From assembly GCF_021044425.1 (NCBI RefSeq), contig NZ_JAJNEC010000003.1:186001-250000 (forward strand): a stretch of 64,000 nucleotides of DNA. The letters run 5' to 3'. A program made the translations under genes and the position numbers. The notes under the pieces are model-generated. The model did no database searches. It was not told the origin of the DNA and worked only from the letters and a program-made list of their open reading frames with translations. Position 1 is the first letter of the stretch, and the number at the start of each line of letters is the position of its first letter. The DNA comes from Niabella pedocola. Lineage in GTDB: Bacteria; Bacteroidota; Bacteroidia; Chitinophagales; Chitinophagaceae. Positions 9,273 to 18,781 of this stretch are shown here, piece after piece.

Positions 9273-9474
9273 AATTTTATAGCCCTTTGATCGGGCTGCA
9301 AAGGTACGCCATCCCAGCTTAAGAACGAATCTTCGAATATGGTTTTATACGGTTGAGCGAATAAATAGGGGATCTGGTCTAAAAAGCGCTATTTTTAAAT
9401 GCTTTATGCCTAATTTCGTTGCAGGTAAATATACTTATCAGAAAATTGTGGACCCTAACTAAATCGAATTGTAA

Positions 9475-10587
9475 ATGAAAGCATTGAAGCCATGCTTTTT
9501 ACTGCTGCTTATACTGGTTGGCGTTGGTACCCGCGCCCAGTTCCGGAAGTATTCCAATGAGTTTCTGAATATCGGCGCCGGCGCCCGGGGACTGGGGATG
9601 GGAAGCGCCCAGGTAGCAAGCGTAACCGATGGCACGGCGGGATACTGGAATCCGGCGGGTCTGGTAAATGTTCAGGATAATGTACAGGTAAATCTTATGC
9701 ATTCCGAGTATTTTGCTGGTATTGGTAAATACGATTATTTGAACGTAACCCTGCCTACTACCAGTACCAAACGTACATTGGCAATCACTGCCCTGCGGTT
9801 TGCTGTGGACGATATCATGAACACCCTGTTCCTGGTAGAGCCGGACGGGTCATTGAACTATAACAATATCAAATCATTTTCTTCAGCAGACTACGGCTTC
9901 CTGTTATCGTATGCCCAAAGCCTGAAGCGCACGGAAAATAAGCATGTAAACTTTGGGGTGAATGCAAAGGTGATTCACCGCAGCGTGGGCAGTTTTGCCA
10001 AGGCCTGGGGATTTGGTCTGGATGCCGGCTTGCAGTTTATGCAGGATAAATGGCGTTTTGGGATTGTGGGCCGGGATCTTACCACCACTTTTAATAGCTG
10101 GGCTTTTAGTTTCACCGAACAGGAAAAAGAGGCATTGTACCTGGCCAAGAACGATATCCCGGTAAAATCAACCGAATTAACATCTCCCCGCCTGATACTG
10201 GGCGGTGCCCGCATATTTCCGGTGGGAAAAAAATCGGGACTGATGGCAGAGGCCAACCTCGATCTTACTTTTGACGGGAAACGGAATACTGTTGTAAGCG
10301 GCGACCCCGTAAGCATCGATCCCAAACTGGGACTGGAGTACAATTACAAGGATGTGGTTTTTATAAGAGGAGGGGTAAACAATTTTCAGAAAGGGCTTGC
10401 AGACGGAGATACCCTGAACCTGAAAAAGGTATGGATCTTTCAACCAAGTGTGGGGGTGGGTTTCAGGATCCAGTCCTTTATGATCGACTATGCGTTCACC
10501 AACCTGGCGAACCAGTCGAACCCGCTTTTTACCCATGTGTTCTCATTGAAAATGGATTTCCGGAGAAAAAGAAACGATCATCAATAA
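9475..10587 (+). CDS. PorV2-like outer-membrane protein of the type IX secretion/sorting pathway
   Basis: Outer-membrane beta-barrel of the PorV/PorQ (UPF0164) family. A signal peptide (residues 1-20, ending TRAQ) precedes the family signature NIGAGARGLGMG and the GYWNPAGL motif. In characterised type IX systems PorV shuttles cargo from the translocon to the attachment complex that contains the sortase PorU. The next gene, 10 bases downstream on the same strand, encodes a PorU-like peptidase, so the two proteins very probably work together. It looks like the PorV2 subgroup rather than canonical PorV; that subgroup call is inference. Confidence 0.85.
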   Translation: MKALKPCFLLLLILVGVGTRAQFRKYSNEFLNIGAGARGLGMGSAQVASVTDGTAGYWNPAGLVNVQDNVQVNLMHSEYFAGIGKYDYLNVTLPTTSTKRTLAITALRFAVDDIMNTLFLVEPDGSLNYNNIKSFSSADYGFLLSYAQSLKRTENKHVNFGVNAKVIHRSVGSFAKAWGFGLDAGLQFMQDKWRFGIVGRDLTTTFNSWAFSFTEQEKEALYLAKNDIPVKSTELTSPRLILGGARIFPVGKKSGLMAEANLDLTFDGKRNTVVSGDPVSIDPKLGLEYNYKDVVFIRGGVNNFQKGLADGDTLNLKKVWIFQPSVGVGFRIQSFMIDYAFTNLANQSNPLFTHVFSLKMDFRRKRNDHQ

Positions 10588-10597
10588 GTGGCGACGA

Positions 10598-13500
10598 ATG
10601 AAAAAACTGCTTACGATAGGATTACTGATTTTTTCCATTGCAGCCCATGCTCAGCAATTCGGCAATGAATGGATCGACTATAACAAAACCTATTACAAAT
10701 TTAAAGTGGCAGTTACCGGCTTGTACCGGATCCCTGCGGCAGCACTTTCGGCGGCCAACCTGGGAGCAACAGACGCTGCGCATTTTCAATTATGGAACAA
10801 TGGGGTAGAGGTACCACTTTATATATCGGTGAACTCCGGGCCCCTGGGCGCAGGCGACTATATCGAATTCTGGGGACAGAAGAACGATGGAAAGCCCGAT
10901 AATCCGCTATACCGGACACCGGATCAGCAGCTTTTGGACGCAAAAAGTTTATTTACCGATTCTTCAGCCTATTTTTTAACGGTCAATACTGCAGGAGGAA
11001 ACAGGCGGTTGGCCAATGCTCCCAATAATCTGCCGGGCGGAGCCACACCGGAACCTTATTTTATTTACCGATCCGATACCTCATTTGCGGAACAGTTTCA
11101 TTACGGTGCCTCGGAGGGCACGGGTGTTGGTACATTATATATGGCATCTTTTGAGGATGGGGAAGGATGGGCTTCTTCAGAGATCAGCGAAGACCAGACC
11201 AGGAGCTACCAGAAAAATCTATATCCCTATGCCGGTTCGGGTGCGCCGGATGTGATGATACAAATGAATGTAATGGGCAGCAATGTTGCAACCCGGAGAG
11301 CCCAGCTAACAATAAACGGCAATACAGTTTTTGATCAGGTACTGCCCAATTTTGGGTTCCTGAAACTCTCAAAGACACTCCCCGCCAGTATATTGAACGG
11401 CGGAAGTGAAACATTTTCGGTTACCAATACGGCAACCGTTCCCAGCCGGATGCGGCTGGCTTCCATCGCAGTGACCTATGCCCGGCAATTTAATTTTGGC
11501 GGCGCCAGCAATTTTCGGTTCAGTCTTCCTGCCCGCAGTACCGGCTACTACCTGGAAATATCCAATTTTAATTTCTCCGGAGGGGCACCGGTATTGTATG
11601 ATCTGGCAAATGGAAAACGATATGTGGTGGATGCAACCAACCCGGCTCTGCTGAAAGTGTTTTTGCCTGGTACGTCAACATCGCAGGATTTGTTGTTAAC
11701 CAGCCAGGCCGCGGCAAATGTACGGCTGGTGCCGGCGCTGGAAGTGCGGACCTTCGTAAATTATGCCGCTACGGCTAACCAGGGTGATTACCTCATGATT
11801 ACCGATAAATCGCTTTTAACAGGCAGTAACGGTGCGCAGCCGGTAAACGATTACCGCAATTACCGTGCTTCTGCTGTCGGTGGTGCATACAATGCCAAGA
11901 TCTACCTGATCGATCAGCTCACGGATCAGTTTGCCTATGGCATTCAATATCATTCCCTCAGTGTACGTAATTTCTTAAGATTTGCAAGAGCCCGGTTTGC
12001 ATCGCTGCCCCGGCAGGCATTTTTGATCGGTAAGGGCGTTTCATATATTGCATCAAGAAGCTATCCTTCTTATGACCTGGCGCCGCAATTGCCGCAACTC
12101 AACCTGATACCCACTTTTGGAAGCCCGTCCTCGGATGTGCTGTTAAGTGCAGAAGGAAGCAGCTCGCAGCCGCTGACGCCCATTGGAAGGTTATCGGTGA
12201 TCAATGGCGATGAAATAACCCTTTACCTGGGGAAGATAAAAGAGTATGAACAGCAGCTGGCCTCCACTGCACCGGGCATCCGCGAAAGCGCCTGGAAAAA
12301 GAATGTGGCCCATCTTGTTGGAGCCAGCGATGATGCCACCATCAGTTTGCTGGACGAGTTGCTGCAACATCACAAAACCATTATCCAGGGGCCGTTGTAT
12401 GGAGCCAATGTATCTGACTTTGTGAAAAGCACTTCGGGGACTATTCAAAATACAAATAACGACCGGCTGCGGAGTTTGATAAATAATGGGATAGGGTTGC
12501 TGACCTATTTCGGACACTCATCCTCTACCTCATTGGACTATAACCTGGAGAATCCATCCAATTATACCAACAAGGGCAAGTATCCGCTTTTCAATATGAT
12601 GGGTTGTAACGTGGGGGATATTTTCGGATACAGTACCGCCCGTTTAACCGGGGTGGAAACCATCTCTGAGAAATACCTGCTGGCAAAGGACGGAGGCAGC
12701 ATCGGTATGATGGCCGGCACCAGTGTGGGATATGTATCAACCCTGGATGTATACAACACGTTATTGTATACGATCCTTTCGGGAAAGGATTATGGCAAAA
12801 CGATTGGGGAATTGATGCTTAACACCATTAAAGAGGTATACAAGCGGCCCACCGGTGAAAATGAATTCCTCCAGCGGGCTCAGTGCGAAGAATATACGCT
12901 GAATGGTGATCCGGCGATCCGGCTCTACCAGTTCGACAAGCCGGATTACGCAATTGAAGACGCTTCAGTGGTAGTGGCGCCCAGTTTTATTTCTGTTGCG
13001 GAACCCGAATTTACCGTAAAGGCAAAGATCAATAACCTTGGAAAAGCAGCGGATCGTAAAGTGATCGTTGAGCTGAAGCGGACGTTCCCCAACCAGTCTG
13101 TTCAGGTTTTCAGAAGAGATACGCTGGATCTTATCCGGTATGCAGACTCTATAAACTATACCCTGCCTATTGATCCGCTAAGAGATAAAGGCGCTTCAAA
13201 GATCACCGTTACCGTAGATCCGGAGAATACGATCGAGGAACTCAATGAGGGAAATAATACCGTAACAAAAGATATTTACATCTACGAGGATGAGTTGCGC
13301 CCGGTATATCCGTATGAATATGCAATCGTGAACCAGGCCGGTTTTAAATTGACAGCGTCCACGGCCAATGCGCTTACGGCATCCAGAGCGTACCTGATGG
13401 AGCTGGATACCACAGCATTATTCAACTCCCCGCTTAAGGTTGCCCAAACGCAGACCTCTGCCGGTGGTGTTGTAGAGTTCGCACCGGGAAGTTTACAGAA

Positions 13501-15673
13501 CAATACGGTATATTACTGGCGGGTAGCTGCCAAACCGGATAACAGCGATCAACCGCATTGGAACAGTTCTTCATTCCTTTATTTAAACGGAAGCCCTTCC
13601 GGTATCAACCAATCGCATTATTACCAGATGCTGAATTCCGATTTTTCTCAGCTGATGTTAAAGGAAAACGATCGTGCCTTGCATTTTGATTCAACCGTAG
13701 CGGGGCTTACCACTACAATGGGCTTTTTCCCTTATGCCGGTGCAGCCACCGACATGGAAATGCGGATCAATGATTTTGCAGTACAACGGTGGATGTTAAG
13801 CCCCTTTAGCGGTAGTGAAAATGTAAATGATTATACCCTGCGTTTTTATGTGATCGACAACCGGAAGATGAAGGTATGGGAAAATGTAGACCAAGGTACA
13901 TCCGGTATGTATGGAAGTGTAAAACCCACACCCGCCCAAAGCAATACCATTCCTACGTTCTTCCAGTTTAAAGTGCGCACGGCACAGGAACGGAAAAATG
14001 TGATGGATTTTATTGACCTGATCCCGAAAAACTTTTTTATCGTCATTACCAGTAGCCCGATGCTTCCGAATGTATTGCCTTCTGAATGGCTGGCCGATGA
14101 GTCGGTATATGGAGCGGGTAATACCTTATACAATAAACTGGTGAAAGAAGGGGTTACGGTGCTGGATCAGATAAAAACGGATGCTCCGTTTATTCTTTTC
14201 CTGCAGAAGGGATCGGGCCGCGCATTGAAACAAGCAGTTGGAGCTGCGAAGGAAGATAAGCTGGTTGAATCGGTTTCGGTAAAAACGTTGTTTCATGAGG
14301 GTACCTTAAAAACCCCGGTATTGGGTGTTGCAAAGGCCTGGGATAAGTTGGTATGGGATGGTAACAGTGCTGAAACCGGGTCCAAGGATCAGGTGTCATT
14401 CGATATATATGGTGTTACCAACTCGGGTTCTGAAGAGTTACTGAAAACAATAAACGGGGTTACTTCAAATAAAACAGCGGATATCTCAGATATAGATGCA
14501 CGGAAGTACGCTAAGCTCCGGTTAAAAGCAACCCTCGCAGATACCGTCGATTACACGCCGTATCAGCTGAAGTTGCTTCGGTTATTATATACCCCGGCAC
14601 CGGAGGGTGCCATTGCTCCCAATCTTTATCTCAATGTGAAAGACACGCTGGAAATTGGAGAGCCCCTGAACTTTGCTGTAGCGTTTAAAAATATCAGCAG
14701 CAGCAAATTTGATAGTGTGGCCGTAAAACTGACGATACGGGATAAAAGCAATGTGGAAACGATCATCCCTGTTCCCAATCAAAAGGCCTTATTAGCCGGC
14801 GATACTATTAAATTCTCGGTTCCGCTGCCTACAAAGAACTTCAGGGGAACCAATACCTTATTTGTAGACTTCAACCCCGGGCCACAGCAGCCGGAGCAAT
14901 ACCCGTTCAACAATTTCCTGTATAAGAATTTCTTTGTTAAAGGTGATTCCACCAGCCCGTATATGGATGTAACGTTTGACGGGGTACATATCCTGAATAA
15001 GGATATTGTTTCCAGCAAGCCGGATGTATTGGTAAAACTGACCGACGATGCCAAATGGCTGATCTTAGATGATCCGGCTCTCATTCAGGTACAGCTGTTT
15101 GATAAGACCCGCGGTATCACCTACAATTACAAGGCCGGTACCGATACGCTTCAGTTTACACCCGCAGGCCAGGGGAGTGGCAACACGGCTACGATGAACT
15201 TCAGGCCACGCCTGGAAGATGGCGACTATGAACTGCAGGTAGCTGCAAAAGATAAGAGCGGCAATGATGTAAGCCAGATCCGCTACAAGATTGCCTTCCA
15301 GGTGATCAACAAGCCGATGATCTCCAATATGCTTAACTATCCCAATCCATTTACTACAGCCACCGCCTTTGTATTTACCTTAACAGGCTCCGAGGTTCCG
15401 CAGAACATCCGCATACAGATCCTTACCATAACCGGTAAGATCGTTCGGGAGATCACAACAGCTGAGCTGGGGCCTCTGCGTATTGGAAGGAATATAACCG
15501 ACTTTCGCTGGGATGGTACCGATCAATATGGCCAAAAGCTGGCTAATGGTGTGTATCTTTACCGCGTAATTACCAATCTTAATGGAAAATCGCTCGAAAA
15601 GTACAAGGCCAAGGACGATAACACGGATAAATACTTTAATAAAGGATACGGTAAGATGTACCTGATGCGATAA
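10598..15673 (+). CDS. PorU2-like C25 (gingipain-type) peptidase/sortase, 1691 residues
   Basis: Large exported protein with signal peptide (residues 1-18, ending AHAQ). The peptidase C25 domain is at about residues 390-780; both catalytic residues are visible, His640 in YFGHSS and Cys670 in MMGCNVG. CARDB-like adhesion domains follow (around 790-880 and 1330-1430). The C-terminus has a FlgD-like module starting at NYPNPF and containing DGTDQYGQKLANGVYLYR. PorU cleaves type IX C-terminal sorting domains and attaches cargo to the cell surface. This protein is longer than characterised PorU proteins (about 1150-1300 residues), which fits a PorU2-type paralogue. It forms an operon with the PorV2-like gene. 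Confidence 0.85.
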   Translation: MKKLLTIGLLIFSIAAHAQQFGNEWIDYNKTYYKFKVAVTGLYRIPAAALSAANLGATDAAHFQLWNNGVEVPLYISVNSGPLGAGDYIEFWGQKNDGKPDNPLYRTPDQQLLDAKSLFTDSSAYFLTVNTAGGNRRLANAPNNLPGGATPEPYFIYRSDTSFAEQFHYGASEGTGVGTLYMASFEDGEGWASSEISEDQTRSYQKNLYPYAGSGAPDVMIQMNVMGSNVATRRAQLTINGNTVFDQVLPNFGFLKLSKTLPASILNGGSETFSVTNTATVPSRMRLASIAVTYARQFNFGGASNFRFSLPARSTGYYLEISNFNFSGGAPVLYDLANGKRYVVDATNPALLKVFLPGTSTSQDLLLTSQAAANVRLVPALEVRTFVNYAATANQGDYLMITDKSLLTGSNGAQPVNDYRNYRASAVGGAYNAKIYLIDQLTDQFAYGIQYHSLSVRNFLRFARARFASLPRQAFLIGKGVSYIASRSYPSYDLAPQLPQLNLIPTFGSPSSDVLLSAEGSSSQPLTPIGRLSVINGDEITLYLGKIKEYEQQLASTAPGIRESAWKKNVAHLVGASDDATISLLDELLQHHKTIIQGPLYGANVSDFVKSTSGTIQNTNNDRLRSLINNGIGLLTYFGHSSSTSLDYNLENPSNYTNKGKYPLFNMMGCNVGDIFGYSTARLTGVETISEKYLLAKDGGSIGMMAGTSVGYVSTLDVYNTLLYTILSGKDYGKTIGELMLNTIKEVYKRPTGENEFLQRAQCEEYTLNGDPAIRLYQFDKPDYAIEDASVVVAPSFISVAEPEFTVKAKINNLGKAADRKVIVELKRTFPNQSVQVFRRDTLDLIRYADSINYTLPIDPLRDKGASKITVTVDPENTIEELNEGNNTVTKDIYIYEDELRPVYPYEYAIVNQAGFKLTASTANALTASRAYLMELDTTALFNSPLKVAQTQTSAGGVVEFAPGSLQNNTVYYWRVAAKPDNSDQPHWNSSSFLYLNGSPSGINQSHYYQMLNSDFSQLMLKENDRALHFDSTVAGLTTTMGFFPYAGAATDMEMRINDFAVQRWMLSPFSGSENVNDYTLRFYVIDNRKMKVWENVDQGTSGMYGSVKPTPAQSNTIPTFFQFKVRTAQERKNVMDFIDLIPKNFFIVITSSPMLPNVLPSEWLADESVYGAGNTLYNKLVKEGVTVLDQIKTDAPFILFLQKGSGRALKQAVGAAKEDKLVESVSVKTLFHEGTLKTPVLGVAKAWDKLVWDGNSAETGSKDQVSFDIYGVTNSGSEELLKTINGVTSNKTADISDIDARKYAKLRLKATLADTVDYTPYQLKLLRLLYTPAPEGAIAPNLYLNVKDTLEIGEPLNFAVAFKNISSSKFDSVAVKLTIRDKSNVETIIPVPNQKALLAGDTIKFSVPLPTKNFRGTNTLFVDFNPGPQQPEQYPFNNFLYKNFFVKGDSTSPYMDVTFDGVHILNKDIVSSKPDVLVKLTDDAKWLILDDPALIQVQLFDKTRGITYNYKAGTDTLQFTPAGQGSGNTATMNFRPRLEDGDYELQVAAKDKSGNDVSQIRYKIAFQVINKPMISNMLNYPNPFTTATAFVFTLTGSEVPQNIRIQILTITGKIVREITTAELGPLRIGRNITDFRWDGTDQYGQKLANGVYLYRVITNLNGKSLEKYKAKDDNTDKYFNKGYGKMYLMR

Positions 15674-15697
15674 GCGGTTATACCATAGTGTGGAATT

Positions 15698-16750
15698 GTG
15701 TTTATAAAGTTTGCCTGGATGGAAGTCTCTGAGAACCGGTTTACCAACTCATTCGATTTTTTGAGGTTATTGGGTGCAGTGGGGGTGATCTACCTGCACT
15801 CGTATCATCTGCTGAATTTACAGGACGATATCGGCCTGGATAAATTATTTCATAAGCAGATTAATCTGACGGTGATCATGCTGGGGATTTTTTTTACGGC
15901 AAGCGGTTATCTGATCGCAAGAAGCGTTGAAAAATCGTCCTCACTGAAAAACTACTTGTGGAAGCGGATTCTGAGGGTGCAACCGTTACTAACGCTTGTT
16001 TGCTTGCTGACTGTATTTTTGATCGGTCCGCTTTTTACAACCTGGTCTACGGGTGCTTATTTTAAAAGTGGCAGCTCCTGGTCATACCTTCGAACCATTT
16101 TTCCCGTGCTGGGAATACAATTTCATTTACCTGGCGTCTTCGAGCATAACATCGGTGAGCGAGGGGTGAATGGCTCATTGTGGACGTTGATCATTGAAGA
16201 GCGGGTTTATCTTGCCATGGGATTGTTGTTCCTGGTTCATCGCCGCCGGAAGCAATGGTTTATGCTATTTGTAGCGTTATTGAACATTGTATACCTGCTC
16301 AATCATTTCAAAACGCTGGGCCTGAACTACGGTGTGTTGGATAACTATACTACACAATACTATGTGCTTTTTTTTAATGGGGCTTTGTGTTATTTTTTGA
16401 AGATCCCATTCAGGCGGATCAATAACTGGGTCATCGTTTTAGCCGTTGCCATTGTGTATGTTCTTATCCGCCATACCATCGTTGCCACATTATTTGTATT
16501 GCCTTTCCTGATCCTGTTGGTCGGAAGCCAGAAAACCATATTTTCCGGGACAGCCAAAAAGGGCGACATTACGTACGGGCTATACGTATTGTCTTTTCCC
16601 GTTCAGCAAATGCTGATTCACCTGTCGGAGAACCACATCCAGCCAGCTGTATTGTTTGTATGTACCCTGGTCATTTGTACGCCGCTGGCATATCTTTCCT
16701 GGCATTGCCTGGAGAAGCGGTTTTTAAAGCTGCGGTATCTTGTGCAGTAA
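15698..16750 (+). CDS. Acyltransferase 3 family membrane protein
   Basis: Integral membrane acyltransferase (OafA/YrhL-like), about ten hydrophobic segments, likely O-acetylating or acylating a cell-surface glycan. The N-terminal FDFLRLLGAVGVIYLHS carries the family histidine, and NGSLWTLIIEE is the conserved second motif. The GTG at 15698 gives 350 residues; the ATG at 15719 (MEVSENRF) is equally plausible as a start. It follows the PorU-like gene by only about 25 bases, so it may be cotranscribed with it. Its last 27 bases overlap the convergent ribE gene. Confidence 0.82.
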   Translation: MFIKFAWMEVSENRFTNSFDFLRLLGAVGVIYLHSYHLLNLQDDIGLDKLFHKQINLTVIMLGIFFTASGYLIARSVEKSSSLKNYLWKRILRVQPLLTLVCLLTVFLIGPLFTTWSTGAYFKSGSSWSYLRTIFPVLGIQFHLPGVFEHNIGERGVNGSLWTLIIEERVYLAMGLLFLVHRRRKQWFMLFVALLNIVYLLNHFKTLGLNYGVLDNYTTQYYVLFFNGALCYFLKIPFRRINNWVIVLAVAIVYVLIRHTIVATLFVLPFLILLVGSQKTIFSGTAKKGDITYGLYVLSFPVQQMLIHLSENHIQPAVLFVCTLVICTPLAYLSWHCLEKRFLKLRYLVQ

Positions 16751-17338
16751 CGCAGCAGGGCTCAGCTGTCTTAAAACATATTTCCCGATCACATCAAATT
16801 CCAGGTTAACGATGCTGCCTGTTTCAACCTGGCGCATATTGGTATGGCTGATGGTGTAGGGGATGATGGCTACAGTAAATGTTGTTTCGGTTACATCGAA
16901 AACGGTCAGGCTGATGCCGTTTAAACTGATCGATCCTTTTTCAATGACCAACGGTGCAAATTTTGGATCAAATGCAAATGTATATTCGGTACTTCCTTCT
17001 TTTGAAACGATTTTTTGGCAAACAGCAGTTCCGTCTACATGCCCCTGTACAATATGCCCGTCCAACCGGCCGTTCATTACCATACAGCGTTCGAGGTTCA
17101 CCAATGTGCCGGGCTGCCAGCTGGCGAGATTGCTTACGTCCAGCGTTTCCGCTATGGCCGTTACCTGGTGCCGGTTTTCTTCAACGGCTTCCACGGTCAG
17201 GCAAACACCGTTGTGACTGATACTCTGATCCTCTTTTAATTCCTTTGAAACGGAGCTTTCTACCCAGAACGTAATGTTGGAGCCCGCTTCCGCCCGGGAA
17301 ACCACCGTTCCCATTGCTTCTATAATCCCTGTAAACAT
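16724..17338 (-). CDS. ribE: Riboflavin synthase alpha chain
   Basis: Dismutates two molecules of 6,7-dimethyl-8-ribityllumazine to riboflavin. The start MFTGIIE is diagnostic, and two homologous lumazine-binding repeats are visible; the first has SISHNGVCLTV and the second SISLNGISLTV. 204 residues is normal. It stands apart from other rib genes, and I see no FMN riboswitch in the short leader. The 3' end overlaps the convergent acyltransferase gene by 27 bases. Confidence 0.96.
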   Translation of the reverse strand: MFTGIIEAMGTVVSRAEAGSNITFWVESSVSKELKEDQSISHNGVCLTVEAVEENRHQVTAIAETLDVSNLASWQPGTLVNLERCMVMNGRLDGHIVQGHVDGTAVCQKIVSKEGSTEYTFAFDPKFAPLVIEKGSISLNGISLTVFDVTETTFTVAIIPYTISHTNMRQVETGSIVNLEFDVIGKYVLRQLSPAALLHKIPQL

Positions 17339-17389
17339 GTGTCAAATTTCCGGTAAGAAATTGAAAGTTCAGGTATTTGGTGTTTGAAA

Positions 17390-17420
17390 TTTGGTATTTT
17401 ATTTTTTTTGTTTATCTTTG
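17390..17420 (+). promoter_or_regulatory. Consensus Bacteroidota promoter of rpsU
   Basis: TTTG (17390-17393), exactly 19 bases, then TATCTTTG (17413-17420): a perfect TTTG-N19-TAnnTTTG promoter. It predicts an rpsU leader of about 50 bases. Confidence 0.75.
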
Positions 17421-17455
17421 CGTTCCAATAATTAAGATCGGAATTAAAAATTACC

Positions 17456-17464
17456 AAAGGAGGT
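17456..17464 (+). promoter_or_regulatory. Strong Shine-Dalgarno of rpsU
   Basis: AAAGGAGGT with 12 bases between the last G of GGAGG and the ATG at 17476. It decides the rpsU start over upstream in-frame codons. Such a perfect Shine-Dalgarno is unusual in this phylum, where bS21 helps hide the anti-Shine-Dalgarno of 16S rRNA. Confidence 0.8.
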
Positions 17465-17475
17465 ATAAAATATTT

Positions 17476-17673
17476 ATGTTAATCATTGATTCTAAAGACT
17501 GCGAAAACATTGACAAGGCTTTAAAAAAGTACAAGAAGAAATTTGAAAAGTCTAAAACATTGTTGCAATTGCGTGAGCGCCAGGCATTTACAAAGCCTTC
17601 GGTGAAGAGCCGTGGCCAGCGTTTGAAAGCAATCTACAAACAGCAGATCGCAAGCGGTAAAATAGAATTATAA
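17476..17673 (+). CDS. rpsU: 30S ribosomal protein bS21
   Basis: Small basic ribosomal protein of 65 residues that sits near the 3' end of 16S rRNA. The sequence MLIIDSKDCENIDKALK and the RERQAFTKPSVKSR stretch are typical of Bacteroidota bS21. The start is fixed by a strong Shine-Dalgarno. In Flavobacterium, ribosomes lacking bS21 preferentially translate Shine-Dalgarno-bearing rpsU mRNA, giving autoregulation; the same arrangement here suggests the same control. A terminator follows 28 bases after the stop, before the Xer recombinase gene. Confidence 0.95.
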   Translation: MLIIDSKDCENIDKALKKYKKKFEKSKTLLQLRERQAFTKPSVKSRGQRLKAIYKQQIASGKIEL

Positions 17674-17700
17674 AATATTTTATATTTTATATAATATTGT

Positions 17701-17729
17701 AACCTCAAGTACTTACTTGAGGTTTTTTT
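17701..17729 (+). terminator. Terminator of rpsU, abutting the next start codon
   Basis: Stem AACCTCAAGT / ACTTGAGGTT (10 bp) with a 4-base loop, followed by a T run ending at 17729. The recombinase ATG begins at the very next base, 17730. Confidence 0.85.
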
Positions 17730-18635
17730 ATGCCTGAACGCATCGTTGATCATATTGAGCCGTTTGTTAGCTACCTGAGGTTTGAAAAAAGGTATTCCCG
17801 GCATACGATAACAGCCTATACAACGGATCTGCAGGAGTTTTGTGATTTTATTGAAACCGTTTACGGAAATGCACCATTGCGTGAGGTATCCTATACGTTT
17901 ATCCGCAGCTGGCTGGCCCGGCTGATGGAGCAGGGAATCAGCTCCCGGAGCATCAACCGCAAGATCTCCAGCCTGAAGTCGTTTTTTAAGTACCATATCA
18001 AAATGGAAACCATCGGGGAGAACCCGATGTTCAAGGTAATTGCGCCCAAGGCCAGTAAGCGGCTTCCTGCCTTTATAAATGAAACGGATATGAAGGAGCT
18101 GCATACGACACTTTCCCAATCTACGGAAGACTGGAAAAGTTTGAATGCAAGGATGCTGATCGGGCTTTTTTATGGTACCGGAATGCGGTTAAGCGAACTC
18201 ATTCAGCTGAAAGGAGCCCAGGTGGACCGTTCCCGGAAACAGGTAAAGGTGCTGGGAAAGGGAAATAAGGAGCGGGTGCTGCCGCTGGGCCCGGCATTGA
18301 TTGATCTGGTACAGGAATATGAAGCGCTGAAACGGAAGCAATTTGCGAGCCTGCCGGATGAATTGCTGGTTACTGAAAAGGGCAAAAAACTCTATCCGAA
18401 ATATGCCTACCTGCTGGTAAAACAATACCTGTCGGCCATCCCAACGCTTGATAAAAAAAGCCCGCATGTGCTCCGGCACAGTTTTGCTACGCATCTTATG
18501 AACAACGGAGCCGAAATTAATGCTGTAAAGGAACTGCTGGGCCATGCCAGTCTTGCCGCTACCCAGGTGTATACCCATAATTCTATTGAAAAATTAAAGG
18601 ACGAATACCGGAAAGCCCATCCCAAGGCCCGGTAA
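17730..18635 (+). CDS. Tyrosine recombinase XerC/XerD
   Basis: Site-specific recombinase that resolves chromosome dimers at dif. It has a SAM-like N-terminal core-binding domain (residues 1-95) and a catalytic domain with all signature residues: R153, K177, H246, R249, H272 and nucleophile Y281. 301 residues is standard. I cannot say from sequence alone whether it is XerC or XerD. The rpsU-Xer-hpf gene order is common in Bacteroidota. The only plausible start, ATG at 17730, directly follows the rpsU terminator, so expression by readthrough would place the hairpin over the ribosome landing site. Confidence 0.93.
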   Translation: MPERIVDHIEPFVSYLRFEKRYSRHTITAYTTDLQEFCDFIETVYGNAPLREVSYTFIRSWLARLMEQGISSRSINRKISSLKSFFKYHIKMETIGENPMFKVIAPKASKRLPAFINETDMKELHTTLSQSTEDWKSLNARMLIGLFYGTGMRLSELIQLKGAQVDRSRKQVKVLGKGNKERVLPLGPALIDLVQEYEALKRKQFASLPDELLVTEKGKKLYPKYAYLLVKQYLSAIPTLDKKSPHVLRHSFATHLMNNGAEINAVKELLGHASLAATQVYTHNSIEKLKDEYRKAHPKAR

Positions 18636-18683
18636 AAAAGATGGTAATCGTTCTGTAAATTCTCTCAAAAATTAGCATTTAAT

Positions 18684-18716
18684 TTTGGGAATCGAGTTGT
18701 TTTTTATTTAACTTTA
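18684..18716 (+). promoter_or_regulatory. Candidate promoter of hpf
   Basis: TTTG (18684-18687), 21-base spacer, TAACTTTA (18709-18716), one mismatch from TAnnTTTG. The leader would be about 60 bases. Confidence 0.4.
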
Positions 18717-18781
18717 GACTGAAGGACAAAAGGTCTTTGAAATAGGAAAATATCGATTATTCACTTTTAAATTCAACTATC

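Noticed and set aside
17339..17390. FMN riboswitch upstream of ribE
   Set aside because: The leader is too short and shows no FMN-aptamer motifs.
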